Counted from the first letter of the stretch, positions 17,834-29,208 are shown. The stretch: 32,815 nucleotides of DNA from Acanthamoeba sp. SK_2022b (GCA_027943245.1 JANDJZ010000567.1:1-32815), one strand, 5' to 3'. Numbers and translations are program-made. The notes: generated by a model not told the origin, from the letters alone.

Positions 17834-20337
17834 TCAAACGTTCAAGTTGAAGTACATCCTCAGCAGCGCCAACCACCACCCACCCTCGCTTAAGCGGCTT
17901 GCCGCGCTGGGCTCGGGCGAAGGCACGACCCACTCGCAGGGCCGCGCCACCTTGTGAGTCGGCGAGGCATCGATGAGCGTGTTGTCCTCGATGACGGCGT
18001 GATCGGCGCCCGACGACGCCTTGACCGGCACCCACGTGGCGTTGGAGTTGAAGATCCGGTTGTGCTCGACCACGGCGTCCGAGACGTTGGTGGCCACCGT
18101 GATGAGGCCCTGCTGCTCGATCGCGTTGTGCGAGATGACCATGGCGCGGATGAACGGCCCGCTGAACTTGGGGCTCGTGTTGGTTATCGACGTGATGCCG
18201 CCCGTGCAGTTGATCAACCGGTTGTGATGGATCTCGTTGAAGAAGGCCGGCTCGACGCCCGACTGGTACTCCCGGCCGTGCAGGTTGAACCCGCCGGGCC
18301 CGTTGTTGGACTGCCACGGAATGCCAATCATGTTGCGCAGCGTGTTGAACGACCACACGGCGTTCATCTGCATGCCATAGCTCTGCACCATGGAGCCCTC
18401 CTCGAACAGGTTGCCACTGAGGACAATGTCGCCACGATAGGCGGTGATCGAGACCAGCGTGTCGGCCGGGTCCAGCGGAACGGCCATCTCACGCTCCAGA
18501 ACGAGCGACGAGTTGGAGTGGTAGCCCACGATGCGGCCCAGTTGGCCGGCGCCACCGCCGTTGGTGACCGTCACGACGTTGCCGATGATGTTGCGCGCCA
18601 GACTGGCACCGGAGGTCAGGACCAGCGAGGTCCCGTTGAGCGACTGGATCGGCCCAAAGTAGGCCGAGCCGCCGCCGTCGCCCGTCCACGTCTCCATGAA
18701 GTGAGTGTTGTGGTCGTCTCGCTGGCAGTTGCGCACGAAGCCCACTCGCTCGCTGTCGTTGGGCGTCAAGTTGAAAATCAAAAAACTGGTGACAGACCAC
18801 GTCACAAGGCTGACTTGCTTGCTTGGGAAACGTGCCTACGGGGAGTGCTGGAGAGCGTGTTGAAGCCGCTGCCCGCAGCAGACGAGTTGCCGGGGCCCGC
18901 GTAGCTGTTGAACTCGTTGCCCTCCCACACGTACCAGGCGCCGCCCATGATGGCGTAGCCCGGGCAGTTGGTGTCCCACTTGACCCGCAGAAGCCTGAAA
19001 TGCTCGGCCTCGTGGGTGGCCATCAGGTAGTGGTAGGGATAACTGTTGCCAAAGTAGGGGTTGCCCTGCACGTAGATGTAGCTGTCGGCTAGGGTCACGT
19101 CCCGCGTCGAGTCGATGTAAACGACGTTGCCCAGTCGCTGCTGCGTGTCGAACCGGGCCACGATGCGCTGGACGACGCTGCCGTGGGCGTTGACGAGCGA
19201 GAGGAAGCCCTTGCTGTAGGTCGACCTGACCTCGAATCCTATGTCCTCAATCTTGATCGAAGTGTTGGCGACCGCGTTCCGCACGAGCGCGCGTGCCGGC
19301 GTGCCGGAGTTGTTGGCCCACACCAGACGCGACACGTTGGGGCCGTCGCCACGTAGCACAACGTCGGGACCGAGGGCCAGGTACTCGAGATCCCCCATGT
19401 TTATGTCAGCCCCGGCTGACACGTAGACGACGGCCCCGCCCGCGACGGCGTTGGCGGCGTCCAGGGCCAAGGAAACGTTACCCCCAAAACTCTTACGCAC
19501 GTCGAACACCCGCGTCGTGCCGTTGAAGTCAGCATCGCCGGGCCAGACCTTGGCGGCGACGACGTTGATGGTCAAGGGGTCACCGAGCCGCGAGTGCGTG
19601 GTGGCGTTGAGCTTGCCCGCCCTCTGAAGCGCGTTGGCGACCGAAAGCGAGTAGGACCCGGTGGGCAGGTTCGTGGGCAGCAGCACACGCACGTCATGGC
19701 AGCTGGCGATGACGTTGGAGCCGTAGCGGCCGCCGGCGCCAAATGTATACGAGGTGAAGGGCGCTCGTAGAGAAGCGAGGGTGACAATGGTGCCCGTTGT
19801 GGCCAGCGGAGACGACGTGGGCACGCAGTCACCATCGGCAAAGGCCAGAGCACGGCCGAACAGCCTGTGCGTTGAATAAAGGGGCATTTAACTGACTCGT
19901 TGCGTCTCATAGAAAGAAATGTAGAGCGGCGTGTACCTTATGTCACCGCCTGGAGTGGCGCCAGATGAACCGGCGTCGCCGTCGAGCCAGGCCACCTCAG
20001 CCGCGTTGAGTTCGACCGTTGAACACGCACTCGTAACTGTCCCAGAACAGAGCGTGACCGCATACACAGCGAGGGGCCAGGAAGCCGGGATGCGGAACTT
20101 GGTGGAGTAGTGCCACGCCTGGATCACCTCGAGTGAGGAACAGGCGGACCCTGCCGATGTCGCATGGCAGACGGAGATAGTAGCGTTCAGTCCGGAGCCA
20201 TAGACCAGCGCGGTGTCGTTGGGGGCCACGGGGTTGGTTGCCCACAGCACGGTAGGTACCGATGCCACATCGCAAGACACCGCAAGGACCGACACCAGTA
20301 GGTGCAAGCTGGCCGCCAGGTATGTCGCCTTCACCAT
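17834..20337 (-). CDS. Secreted right-handed parallel beta-helix protein
   Basis: Three segments read 801 codons: 20337-19937, 19864-18840 and 18813-17834. The N-terminus MVKATYLAASLHLLVSVLAV is a clear signal peptide. Residues about 25-250 are Cys-containing and beta-rich, resembling an Ig/TIG-like module. The rest (NVSLALDAANAVAGGAVVYV, LALGPDVVLRGDG, then repeated turns such as VVIEHN-type YNRIFNSN and ISHNAIEQQG) follows the short-beta-strand pattern of pectate-lyase/polysaccharide-lyase-like helices. Many N-glycosylation sequons (NNT, NVS, NCT, NGT) agree with secretion. A catalytic site cannot be named, so it may bind or degrade carbohydrate. Intron 1 (19936-19865) is ordinary and phase 2. 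The second gap (18839-18814) is only 26 bp but begins GT and ends AG and is needed to keep frame; it may be an ultrashort intron or a sequence error. Confidence 0.72.
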
Positions 20338-22378
20338 CCTAACTTCTTCGCTTCGTCTGGTTCAGCCTACTACGGCCAATAGTGCCGATCGGTTGTTTAT
20401 TAGGATCTGGCCAATAACAACGGTCATGGTCTATTGGCAATATTAAGAAAAGTCGGAGTTGGGCGTACGTGAACGCACGACAAGGCAATCCATTGTACTC
20501 AAGCCTATCTTCACCCCTGCAATCACAGGTATGCCAACAAAGTGCAACAATGCAGGGGAGCAGGTATATAAGTGCACAACAGAGGAGAAGCAGAAGATGG
20601 AGGAGGACCTCATGGGCAACTAACTAACATACAATCAACATGAAAGCTCTGCAAACCACATGTGAGGAAGTTGATTGGGCAAATAGAAAGGCACAACTGC
20701 GCCTCACAACATCAGACATTGACTGCTCTCCCATGGACTAAATGAAGACATAAAGAAACCCCCAAGACCACAGAGAAATTGAACATGGTAATATGGATGA
20801 ATCAATGATGGTACCTTTCCTGCAGAACTGAGTGCTTGCCCTCTGCCATGGAAGCTGAAGATGGAAATTGCAGAGTGTGAAGCTCAGACCAACAATGATG
20901 TAGTGCATCCTTGTATCATCACCATCAGCACCCACTTATCATCACCAAGGTTTGTTCTTATGACCTTGAGGCACTAAGTTGGACATTGGCTTTGCATGTG
21001 CAAGACATAATTTTGCACCCTGGAAATTCACAAATACAGGTGATGTATCATTAAGGGGTTTGTCTCCCTTCCATTTTTGTCTTTGTGGCAAACACTAAAC
21101 CAGCTCCCCTCCACCTGTGAAGTTGTGTTGGTGTGGTGGTAAATATTGTGGCAATAACAGAGTGTTCAGAAAAAAGGAACAATGACTCTATTGAAAATGT
21201 ACACTTTTCAGACACAAATGGAATAGAAGAGAGATATGTACAAGGCCTCAAGAGAGATATGTACAAGGCCTCAAAAAAAAAGCTTCAAATTCTGCACACT
21301 GAGGTAAAACAGTTTTGAAAATTGGATGTTTTGTACTTGACAAAATGCATTGGTCAACATGGATTGTGTTTAAATTGTTGGAACTTGATCTCTTCTAACC
21401 CTTCAAAAAAGTTATTCAGTACCTTGGTGCCAATTGAAAACAATGGCAGAATGTCTTGGTGCATAGTTAAAAAACACATAACATGAAGAACTGGTTTTTT
21501 ACAAACATCTTTAAAGGGTTGGTACTGATGCGCATTGGGTCTGAGTGATTTTGTGGCGACATGCGTGTTTTGCACATGTTACAGCTCAAATTTGGTACAG
21601 ATCTGTACATAAAGTGAAATTTCTTCTAAATACCTTGTATCTCACCAAAAATATGGGTGGAAGAACTGATTGTGGGTGAAGATCTATGATGATGAAAAAG
21701 TGATATCTTGAAAAGTACAAAATGCATTGATGCCCTTTGGGTCAAGTACATCTTTGGGCTGTGGTGGGCAAACCCATATGCATCAGGTCATTACTCACTT
21801 GAGTTGTTTTTTGATTAAAAAGGTAGATTGTGAAAAAGTCACATTTGTGGATGTACAGAATATGCATGGGTTCACCTTGGGTCATGTACAGGCATTTTTG
21901 GGTTCATTAAAAAGTGATATTGTTACTTTTTTCTGAACGCTCTGTTCAATGCTGTTTTGGTGTTTCCCCCCCTCACATTTGACATTCTTCCCTTCTTCCA
22001 TCCCACTGTTAGGGGTAACAACCATGTTTTTTTCAAAGTAATCATATGAGAGGGCAACCACCCCACTCCCTAGGGAGTGAGGGCCAAGTTGTCAGTTGTG
22101 CGTTTAGCATTCCATTCCCTTGGGCGCAACCACTGGAAATTGATTTATTTGAGCTATTCCACCACTTTCTTGTTGCCAGTTTTCATTGTGTTCTATTTCT
22201 CCACTGTGCTTTTCATGTAAACGTTGAACACAATCTGTTGTGCATTGAGTGAGGCAATGGAGATGGCACTGGTGGTGAGGTTCACAGCAGTGCCTTCACT
22301 TGTTGTCAGTGTTGGCATGGGCTGCCAAAATTAGATCAATTAGAATAGGGAACATTAGTTAGAACAGGATTCATACAT
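20338..22378. other. AT-richer, CpG-poor non-coding stretch
   Basis: No supported gene. It begins with the promoter of the beta-helix gene (minus strand; AT-rich segments at 20390-20460). Beyond about 20500 the DNA has short meaningless frames, a perfect 23-bp tandem duplication at 21228-21273 and loosely repeated motifs (AAAAAGTGATAT near 21698 and 21908; TGTACA with TTTGGGT). The composition matches the other transposon-type island. Confidence 0.4.
21228..21273. repeat. Perfect 2 x 23-bp tandem duplication
   Basis: The unit beginning AGAGAGATATGTACAAGG occurs twice head to tail without mismatch, followed by a short A run. Confidence 0.9.
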
Positions 22379-23804
22379 TCACTCAAAAGGATCACTGATT
22401 CCACACCCCCAAAGTCGCGCAATTGGAGGTTTCACAAGGATTGCCAATTCCACACCCCTGAAGTTGCACAATTTGTCTGTGAGGTATGCATCTAAGCCCC
22501 CAGCTGTTGTGTGGTGGGTCTTACATAGGGTTACATTGTATAACTGCAGCCTTTGCCACAGCCAGTGCAGAGTTGGCGGCAGTCCAGCAGATCGAATTTG
22601 TCTCAAAGTGCTCTCAACAGTATGTAAGCTGGGGAATGGCGTTGAGGACAGGCTCAAAGAGCTGCTGCTTGATGGTATTCTTTCCCAGGTTCTGCTTCAT
22701 CAGGGTCCCTTTCTTCAACAAGTTGTGGAAGACCCACTCCTTAGGGCTGGCCAAGGGCAGGTGCTGGAAGTGCTCCTGGACAATGTGGATGGGGCAGCAG
22801 AACAGCTTCTCAGGGATCACAGGCAGCCATACATGAGGTACAGGATCTGGTGTCTTCTTCATTGTTGAGTTCTTCTCATTGGTGCCACAAAAGATTTCCA
22901 CCCACTGGCCATCCAGGTTGATTGTGAAGTTGCTGACCACCTTATCAATCACCTTTGATGAGTGATGATTCAGGTAGCATACCAGCACTAGGTAGAGGCG
23001 ACTCTGGTAGCCAGCAGGGGTGTGGGCGAGCTTGTGGAAAGCCATCTCAATCTCCTGGTAAGAGAGCTCAGCAGGTTTCTTCTCCTCCTTGTTGATCCGC
23101 CATGTTAACAGCTGCTTCAGCACCATGGCCACTCATGGGAATGTCATGGTGTTGTAGAGGCTCCCCCAGCTGGACTGTGTGTGGAGGTTGTTGAGCAAAG
23201 CAATAGCCACAAGGATAGTGCTAGGTGCATAGAGAGGTTGCTCAGACTTGGTGTTTGTCTGTGGGTCTCTTATCTTCTTCTTCTCCAGGTGGATGATAAA
23301 CCACTCAAGGTGGGGGTCACTCTCAAGCCAGTCCACCCATTGGTTGGTGTTGTGCTGCTGCACCCACTCTGTCCACTGCCTCTGCCACCCAGAGTACTTC
23401 TTCTCAGACCTAAACCCAATGCTCCACTGTGCCTGAATCTCCTCTTCTGATGGTGGTGACAGTGAGGGAGAGCCTGGAGTGGGAAGGTCCTTGACTGGCT
23501 GGCTGGCTTCCCCCATTTGTGGTAGTGTGGTGGTGTGCATCTTGTGGTGGACACATGCTGGGTCGGGGCAGGTCCACAATGTCACCGGCTCACATGCACA
23601 GGGTGGTGGCAATGGCAGCATGGGTGGCTGCTGGTCTAGCCAACCCTTAAATTGTGTGTACTTGTTGGCCATGGACTGGAGAAAGACATGTTGACTTGTT
23701 CTGGTCCATGTCACTTCTCTTTTTGTGTATTGTTCTTTGCCAACTCTTTTACCACGAATAAATTCATTATAACTGCAATGAGTTTTCAGAGATTGAGGAG
23801 GCAA
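22379..23804 (-). pseudogene. Decayed Crypton-like tyrosine recombinase (DUF3504-type)
   Basis: A frame runs from 23804 to 22614 (about 396 codons) with one internal stop, TGA at 23135-23133; a further segment continues in another frame to 22379. The N-terminal half has YSGWQRQWTEWVQ and SDPHLEWFIIHLEKKK, like a core-binding helical domain. The C-terminal half has AGYQSRLYLVLVCYLNHH, then NEKNSTMKKTPDPVPHVWLP, CPIHIVQEHFQHLP and LGKNTIKQQLFEPVLNAIPQ. This is the order seen in Crypton/DUF3504 recombinases (catalytic Lys hairpin, CPV block, GKN helix). The expected His-x-x-Arg block would be the shifted KTHHTTAGGL; the Arg is not intact there. CGA at the TGA site would keep the frame open. Identification rests on motif order only. 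Confidence 0.4.
22388..22480. repeat. Imperfect 49-bp tandem duplication with CpG/TpG differences
   Basis: Two copies start at AGGAT (22388 and 22437) and share ATTCCACACCCC. They differ at AAGTCGCGCAATT versus AAGTTGCACAATT, that is, exactly at both CpG sites (C to T and G to A). Confidence 0.7.
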
Positions 23805-23813
23805 CTACTGGTT

Positions 23814-24260
23814 GTGGTGGATGGGGTGGTATTGTGGGGGTTTAGTGGCGATTAGTTGTAGTGGTGTAGTGGTGGTTGTTGTGTGGTGTTGTGGTGATGT
23901 TGTGGTGATGATGTGGTAATGTTGAGGTGTAGTGGTAGTGTTGTGGTGGTGTTGTGGTGTTGTGCTGGTGTTGTGGTGATGTTGTGGAATTATTGTGGTG
24001 GGGTGATATTGTGGTTTCTTATGGTGGTGCTGGTGTTGTGGTGATGTTATGGTGTTATTGTTGTGGTTGTAATGTGGTTGTGGTGTTGTGGTGGTGACAT
24101 TGTGGTGTTGTAGTGACATTGTGGTTTTTTATTGTGGTGTTATGGTGTTTATGGTGATGGTGTGGTTTTGTGGTGTTGTGGTGATGGTGTGTTTTTATGG
24201 TGGTGTTGTTGTGGTTGTAAGTGGTGTTGTAGGGATGTGGTGGAATTGGTGTTTTTAGTG
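23814..24260. repeat. Degenerate (GTGGTGTTGTGGTG)n minisatellite
   Basis: About 450 bp of G/T-dominated degenerate repeats (GTGGTGTTGTGG, GTGATGTTGTGG, GTGGTTTT variants). Frames here (Thr/His/Asn-rich on minus) are by-products of the repeat. It lies between the Crypton-like relic and the Kelch gene remnant. Confidence 0.85.
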
Positions 24261-24453
24261 GTGTTGCTCGAGTCAACAGTGCCCTGTGTGGCCTGTGGGG
24301 TTGATAGAGGTTGGCAGCCAAAGTGAACAGGGTACACTACAATTTGCAATTTGGTGTGTAGGTAGGTGTGGGATCGTGCTGTTTGATTGTGATTTTGCCC
24401 TGATAATGATCTATGACCATGAAGAGGAAGTGAACCTGTTTCCCACGACTTGT

Positions 24454-26355
24454 ATGCATATGTCATTGCATATCTCACCACTTATCCTTCCTTTCATCCT
24501 TCTATTCAACAAAGTGCAAGTGTTACCTGGACATCCAATGCACATTGGTTTTGTCTGTGGCTAACCCCTCCATATTCTCCACTGCGGTGGACATCTACAA
24601 CGCATCCTCCACATGTGGACCATGGCCTTGCTCTCCCAAGCCCACCGCTACCTGGTGGCAACTTCAGTTGGGGGTATGGCCTTCTTGCTGGCGGTGCGGA
24701 ATATGATGGTGGAATCTCCTCAGTGGTGGACATCTACAACACATCCTCCAACACATGGACCACCAGCTTGCTCTCCCTGGCCTGTTACTTTCTGGATGTC
24801 ACTTCAATTGGGGATGTGGCAATCTTTGCTGGAGGCCTCACTGGTTCAGTCTCCACCATGGTGGACATGTATAACGCATCTTCCCACCTTTGGAGTGCCT
24901 CATCACTTCCCCTTGCCCAAGCCCAGTGGGTGGCCACCTTGATTGGTGGCCTGGCCCTCTTTGGAGGAGGCCTTGGCAGTTCCAGCGGTGTCACTGCCAA
25001 GGTAGGTGTCTATGAGGCGTCAGCCAACAGCTGGACCTTCACTGAACTCTCAAGTGCCCACGAAAAATTGACTACTACATTGCTTGGCAACCTGGCCTTC
25101 TTTGCTGGCAGCAGCACTACAAACTCCTCTGCAACTCTTTACTCTTTTGTGGACATCTTCAATCGGTCCACGTGGTCACCTCCAAGTCCATCAGCATCAT
25201 GCACCCCATTCCTTACTCCCACGCCCTCACCTTCATTGTCTGCTTCTCCATGGCCCTCACCATTGCCAACATCGTATCTGTCAGTCACTCCCTCAGTTCC
25301 TCCAATTGTGTCAGTACCCATCACAGCCAAGTTCAACCTCACTGTACTGGCAGTGGTCATCAGCCAGTCCAGTACACCAGAATTTCGTTAAAGCTTGACA
25401 AAATTCTCTCTTATTATGCTTGGTACTCTCCTCTTGAGATTTTGGAGACACATACCAGTCTGAAGGTTGATGGCCTGCAACACAGTGGCATCATCTCCAT
25501 CAGAGATCTCCTCCAGACTCACTAGACCAAGATCTATCTCTTGGGCATCTGTTCCTGTGTTGCTTTCTAATAGGGTCAGTTAAAGAGATATCTTTTGCCT
25601 CAGACAAACTCATCACGACAGGTATTGTAGATATCCACGTCATCATCTCATGCAAAGTCCAGATACCCAGATCTCTGACCAAGCACAAATCGTTCCATGA
25701 GTGCACAGAGAGCAACTACTTGTTCATGGTGACTCCAGCCTTGCTCAAGTTCTCATTCAACATCTCTTCTTGGGCCTGGCTCTCAGTGTGCGTTTTTCTT
25801 TCTCTTCCCTGTGACCCCTTGTCCATCTCATGAGTCCTGGACCTTGCTCTCTCTCATCACCAGGTTGAGCAAGCTGCGGTTGACGCTCAAGATCTCTCCC
25901 TTTGTGCACTTCATGTGGTGGGATGACACACCCCAGGCTGGCATGAGCACATTTCTCTTCTCAAACCCCAATGTCCAACAGGCGAGCACTATTGTGCACC
26001 TCCTTGACTTTGGCGAGGCTGCTGAGGAATACAACTGGTCACATGTCCATGGAATCATCTGTGGCCATCAATACCTCATCATTGTCCCTCACATTTGCTC
26101 ACTTTGAAGGCAGCCTCCTGTTAGACCCTGGTAGGTGCTGTGCATGTGTAATTAGTGCTCTGTGTGCATGTGTGTGTGAAGAACACTAATAACTTGCAAT
26201 GTGCATAACATGCAGACTTTGGGTTGTTGCTGCCAGGCAGGAATGGGGGCAGTGGTGGTGGAGGCAGCAGTGATGTGGGGCTCATTGTTGGCGTAGCTGT
26301 GGTGATACTGCTGGCTGTTGTTTTTGTTGTGGGGGTCATCACACGGAAATGTTAA
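24454..26355 (+). pseudogene. Kelch-repeat surface protein with Ser/Pro linker and C-terminal membrane anchor, frameshifted
   Basis: A possible signal peptide (MHMSLHISPLILPFILLFN, ATG 24454) starts the region. Kelch blades follow in three frames: VDIYNASST (24587), WTMALLSQAHRYLVATSVGG (24616), then from about 24680 a steady frame with VVDIYNTSSNTWTTSLLSLA, VDMYNASSHLWSASSLPLAQ and VGVYEASANSWTFTELSSAH. A Ser/Pro linker (TPTPSPSLSASPWPSPLP, about 25210-25270) follows and the frame ends at 25391. Further protein-like pieces lie at 25512-25790 and 25944-26131. The last exon (26216-26355) reads FGLLLPGRNGGSGGGGSSDV then VGVAVVILLAVVFVVGV and the stop ITRKC*, a classic type I anchor with short tail. 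Introns at about 25790-25863 and 26132-26215 keep GT-AG ends. Several shifts are needed, so I call it a pseudogene, though assembly indels are possible. Confidence 0.55.
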
Positions 26356-26555
26356 AAATATCTGGCAAGAGTAGAATTCTCACCACTTTCATGAAATCTC
26401 ACCACAACCCATGGCAAGAATTCCAGCCCCCCAACGAGAAATCAACAAGGAACTGGACCATGCATGAGGGGAGGAGAAGACAACATTTAATGTTCACCAT
26501 GGTGATCAGCTCTCTGCAGGACGTCCAATTCCTTGCTGTCTTTGAAGAGGGGGTT
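26356..26555. other. Short gap between convergent Kelch remnant and transposon tail
   Basis: Nothing recognisable; probable 3' UTR remnant of the Kelch gene. Confidence 0.3.
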
Positions 26556-26921
26556 TCACTTTGGCTTTCTCTTGGTGTCTTTTGGCGGTGCATCCAACCG
26601 GCGTTTGATCCAAGGGGTGTGGTGTGGGGAGGAGGTGTACAGCTTGGCAGAGTTCTTTGCATCCTTCTTCTTGCAGGCAGCAGCAGTGGAGCGAGCAATT
26701 GCTTCCTCATCCATGGAGTTGCTGTGGCTCTCATCACTTGCCTTCTGGTTCCTCTTTGCAACCGCCTTGGCGAGCGCATCATTGATGGCATCATTCATCT
26801 CTTGGCGTCCTGTCTTCCTTGCACCTGGCCAAGGTGCTGTCTTCTTCTTCCACCCTGCAGAGACCCACCTGTTCATGTACACTGCTAGCTCTTCTGCTTG
26901 TCTGGGGTGGTTGAAGGTCAT
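26556..26921 (-). CDS. Lys/Ala-rich hypothetical segment, possibly the tail of the MULE element
   Basis: An open frame of 121 codons from ATG 26921. It is hydrophilic and helical in look (YMNRWVSAGWKKKTAPWPGA; MNDAINDALAKAVAKRNQKA; TPWIKRRLDAPPKDTKRKPK). It has composition typical of a real basic protein end. It lies on the same strand, downstream of the MULE/SWIM relic, beyond the 27.0-27.5 kb minisatellite. It could be the original C-terminus or an independent accessory ORF. No domain recognised. Confidence 0.3.
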   Translation of the reverse strand: MTFNHPRQAEELAVYMNRWVSAGWKKKTAPWPGARKTGRQEMNDAINDALAKAVAKRNQKASDESHSNSMDEEAIARSTAAACKKKDAKNSAKLYTSSPHHTPWIKRRLDAPPKDTKRKPK

Positions 26922-27062
26922 GTTGCCTTGACTTGTCCAGGTTCAACATGCGAGTCTCTTGGGTGTGGTTGGCGTAGATGCTGCTAGTGGCACAAATGGT
27001 GATACTTGGACATAAGCCTCTACTGCTGCAGCAACTTGTGAGCAGCGTGGCCTACCACAAGC

Positions 27063-27500
27063 TTGATCAGTGTGGTTGCTGGCATGCATCGCAGCGTGGT
27101 CATTGGCAAGGTCATTGGCGTGGTGATTGTTGTTGGCATGGTCATCAGCGTGGTCGTCAGTATGGTCGTCAGAGTGGTGGTTGGTGTGGTTGTTGTTGGT
27201 ATGGTCATTGTTGGCGTGGTTGATGGCTCAGCAGTGATGGTCGTGGTCAGCATGGTAGTCAGTGTTGTCAGCATGGTCATCAGTGTTGTCATTGGCGTGG
27301 TCATCAGCACCATCATCACCACAGCCATGGGTGTTGTCATTGGTGCGGCGGTCAACGTGGTGGTCAGCATAGTCATAAGCGTAGTCATTGGCGTGGTCGT
27401 CAGTGTGGTCGTCAGCATGGCAGTCAGCCTGGTTGTCAGAGTGGTGGTTGGTGTGGCAGTAACGGTTGGAGTGGCAGTCAGTGTGGCCGCGCACATGGTC
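27063..27500. repeat. Minisatellite of about 12-bp units (GTGGTCGTCAGC-like)
   Basis: Degenerate units alternating GTGGTCATTGGC, GTGGTCGTCAGT and GTGGTTGTTGGC over about 440 bp. On the minus strand one frame reads as His/Asp/Asn/Thr repeats (HADDHTDDHANDYA) directly after the SWIM-containing part of the transposase, so it may have been coding. Confidence 0.85.
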
Positions 27501-27647
27501 GTTGGAGTTGTTGGCAAGAAAGTCTGAATGGCGGTCCTGGTCAGTTTGAGTTCATTCAACCACAGAGCTGCCATCCTCTTCCACATCACTCTGGCCCTCT
27601 GGCACCTCGTCCTCAAAAGTGGCAGGGGCGTGAAGACCATGCCAGAT

Positions 27648-29208
27648 TCATGCTGCAATCATGTGCTTGCACATCTTGCCGCACTTGAAGAAGAACAGGC
27701 AGCTGCACGCCCACATTGAGATCTTCACCATGTACTTCCCAACCCAGTACAGGTTGCCACAGGGGGACAAGGCTGTCTCAACCTTCTCCTCCTCAAGGAT
27801 ATGGTGAGCAGCTTTGATGCACGCTCCAAGCCACAGCTTCAACCGTGATGGTGGGAGATGCTTGAGGCCCTGTGCACGCTGATCAAACAAGATGTCATAG
27901 TGCTGTAGGAGGCTCTGGAGGAGGTAGGTACTTGTACTGGGTGAGAACAATGTCTTGTGGTTGCAGAAGCACCCAAGCTTGCCAAACTGGGCCTCAACAA
28001 GGTTGTTTGTATTCCACAGGCCTTCTCACTGGCCTGGCCAGTTGATGTTGGTCCACGCTCCCACCCACTGTGGGCAGAACCACGTCTTCTTGAAGTATGC
28101 ATGGACCTTTGTTGGAATTGATTCAAAGAGTGCTGCTGTGTGCTCCTCTCATTCTTCTTCTGACTCAGACCATTGGACAAACTTAAGCTGTGCCAGAACT
28201 TCAGGCACATTCAGCATTCCATCTGTCAATGAAAAGGTGACCACTCTTTGCCCAGCTCACTGGCAATGTGATCATGCAGAATCCGCTCAACCTAGGATGT
28301 CCTTGCTCTCACAGGAAGTGAAGATGAAGGTGATCGGCCAGCCATGGCCCTCTTCGTCCTCAACTGCAACAGCATAGATGGGCCAGCGGTTTTGATCGAT
28401 CTTGAACACACCATCAAGCCCAATGAGGTGACTGTACTTGCGCACCAAAGGTACACACACCTTCCCAATCATTACAATCAGGAAGGGCCACCCTTGCTCA
28501 ACTTCCTCCATGATGCTTCTGTTGTTGGCTGAGGGGAACAGGATGAAAGGGCTCACCTGTTTGTCACACAGAGTCTGCTTGAGCATTGTGGCAATGGTCC
28601 CATGGCCCCACCCTGCCTTCCACCGCTCATAGCTGAGCAGGTTCTGAACCTGCTTCAGCGTAGGGACCACATCAGGAGTTGTGTGTCCATCCTTGGAGAG
28701 CTCTTGAAGTCGCATGACCTCCTTCATTGCTGTGGTCCACCCACCAGTCCCATAGTCCAGGCCATCAGCACATAGGATCTGCTGGCAGATGTGTGGCGCA
28801 ATCTGCAAAGCCTTCACATTCAACTTGAACCATTGCCCATGCTGGCCTACAACATAGATGTGGGCAACTTGGAGATCCCACAGGTTGATGGCAAAGCATG
28901 CCATAACAGCACACCACATCTTCTTGTTGGTTGGGCTCCATGGGTGGTCACAGCCAGACTTGCCATTGCACAGGAAAAAGTCTCCTTGATGACAACTGTT
29001 GTGAGTTCCTTGACGTGGCCAGTGAGCTCTGTCTTGCGTCGCCACTCCATCTGGCCAGAGTGGCAAGGGTTGGGGCGCTCACCCTGGACCTTGGAGATGA
29101 GTGATGGGCTGACCTTGAGCCCATCAGTGACCCAGCCTGCAGCTCTGAAATTGGGAAGGACCCAATGTAGGTCATGTTGGGGTAGATAAGGGCCATGGGG
29201 TGCTGCAT
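27648..29208 (-). pseudogene. Decayed Mutator-like (MULE) transposase with SWIM zinc finger
   Basis: The longest intact frame is 29066-28287 (259 codons). It ends with LIGLDGVFKIDQNRWPIYAV then VEDEEGHGWPITFIFTS, the first-Asp block of MULE transposases (Asp at about 28414). After frameshifts (28287-28200) the reading continues YFKKTWFCPQWVGAWTNINW and, past a TGA at 28028-28026, EGLWNTNNLVEAQFGKLG, the family's W...TN(N)..E block. The frame to 27648 ends WVGKYMVKISMWACSC with LFFFKCGKMCKHMIAA, an intact SWIM finger (CxC...CxH). The N-terminal part (29208-28960) is in another frame and carries a Cys/His-containing segment. One TGA plus at least three shifts make it inactive. It would have been a cut-and-paste DNA transposase; terminal inverted repeats were not identified. 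Confidence 0.7.

Noticed and set aside
17954..18904. 316-codon plus-strand ORF opposite the beta-helix gene
   Set aside because: Antisense shadow of a GC-rich gene; Arg/Val/His-rich with no domain.
23805..24119. His/Thr/Asn-rich ORFs in the 24-kb repeat
   Set aside because: Frames of the GTGGTGTTGTGG minisatellite; no start context or flanking coding sequence.
23814..24260. CRISPR-like array
   Set aside because: No uniform repeats or unique spacers; it is a degenerate simple repeat in eukaryotic DNA.
27020..27658. Minus-strand Thr/Met/Leu-repeat protein and plus-strand Val-rich protein
   Set aside because: Both are readings of the 12-bp minisatellite; no unique sequence supports them.
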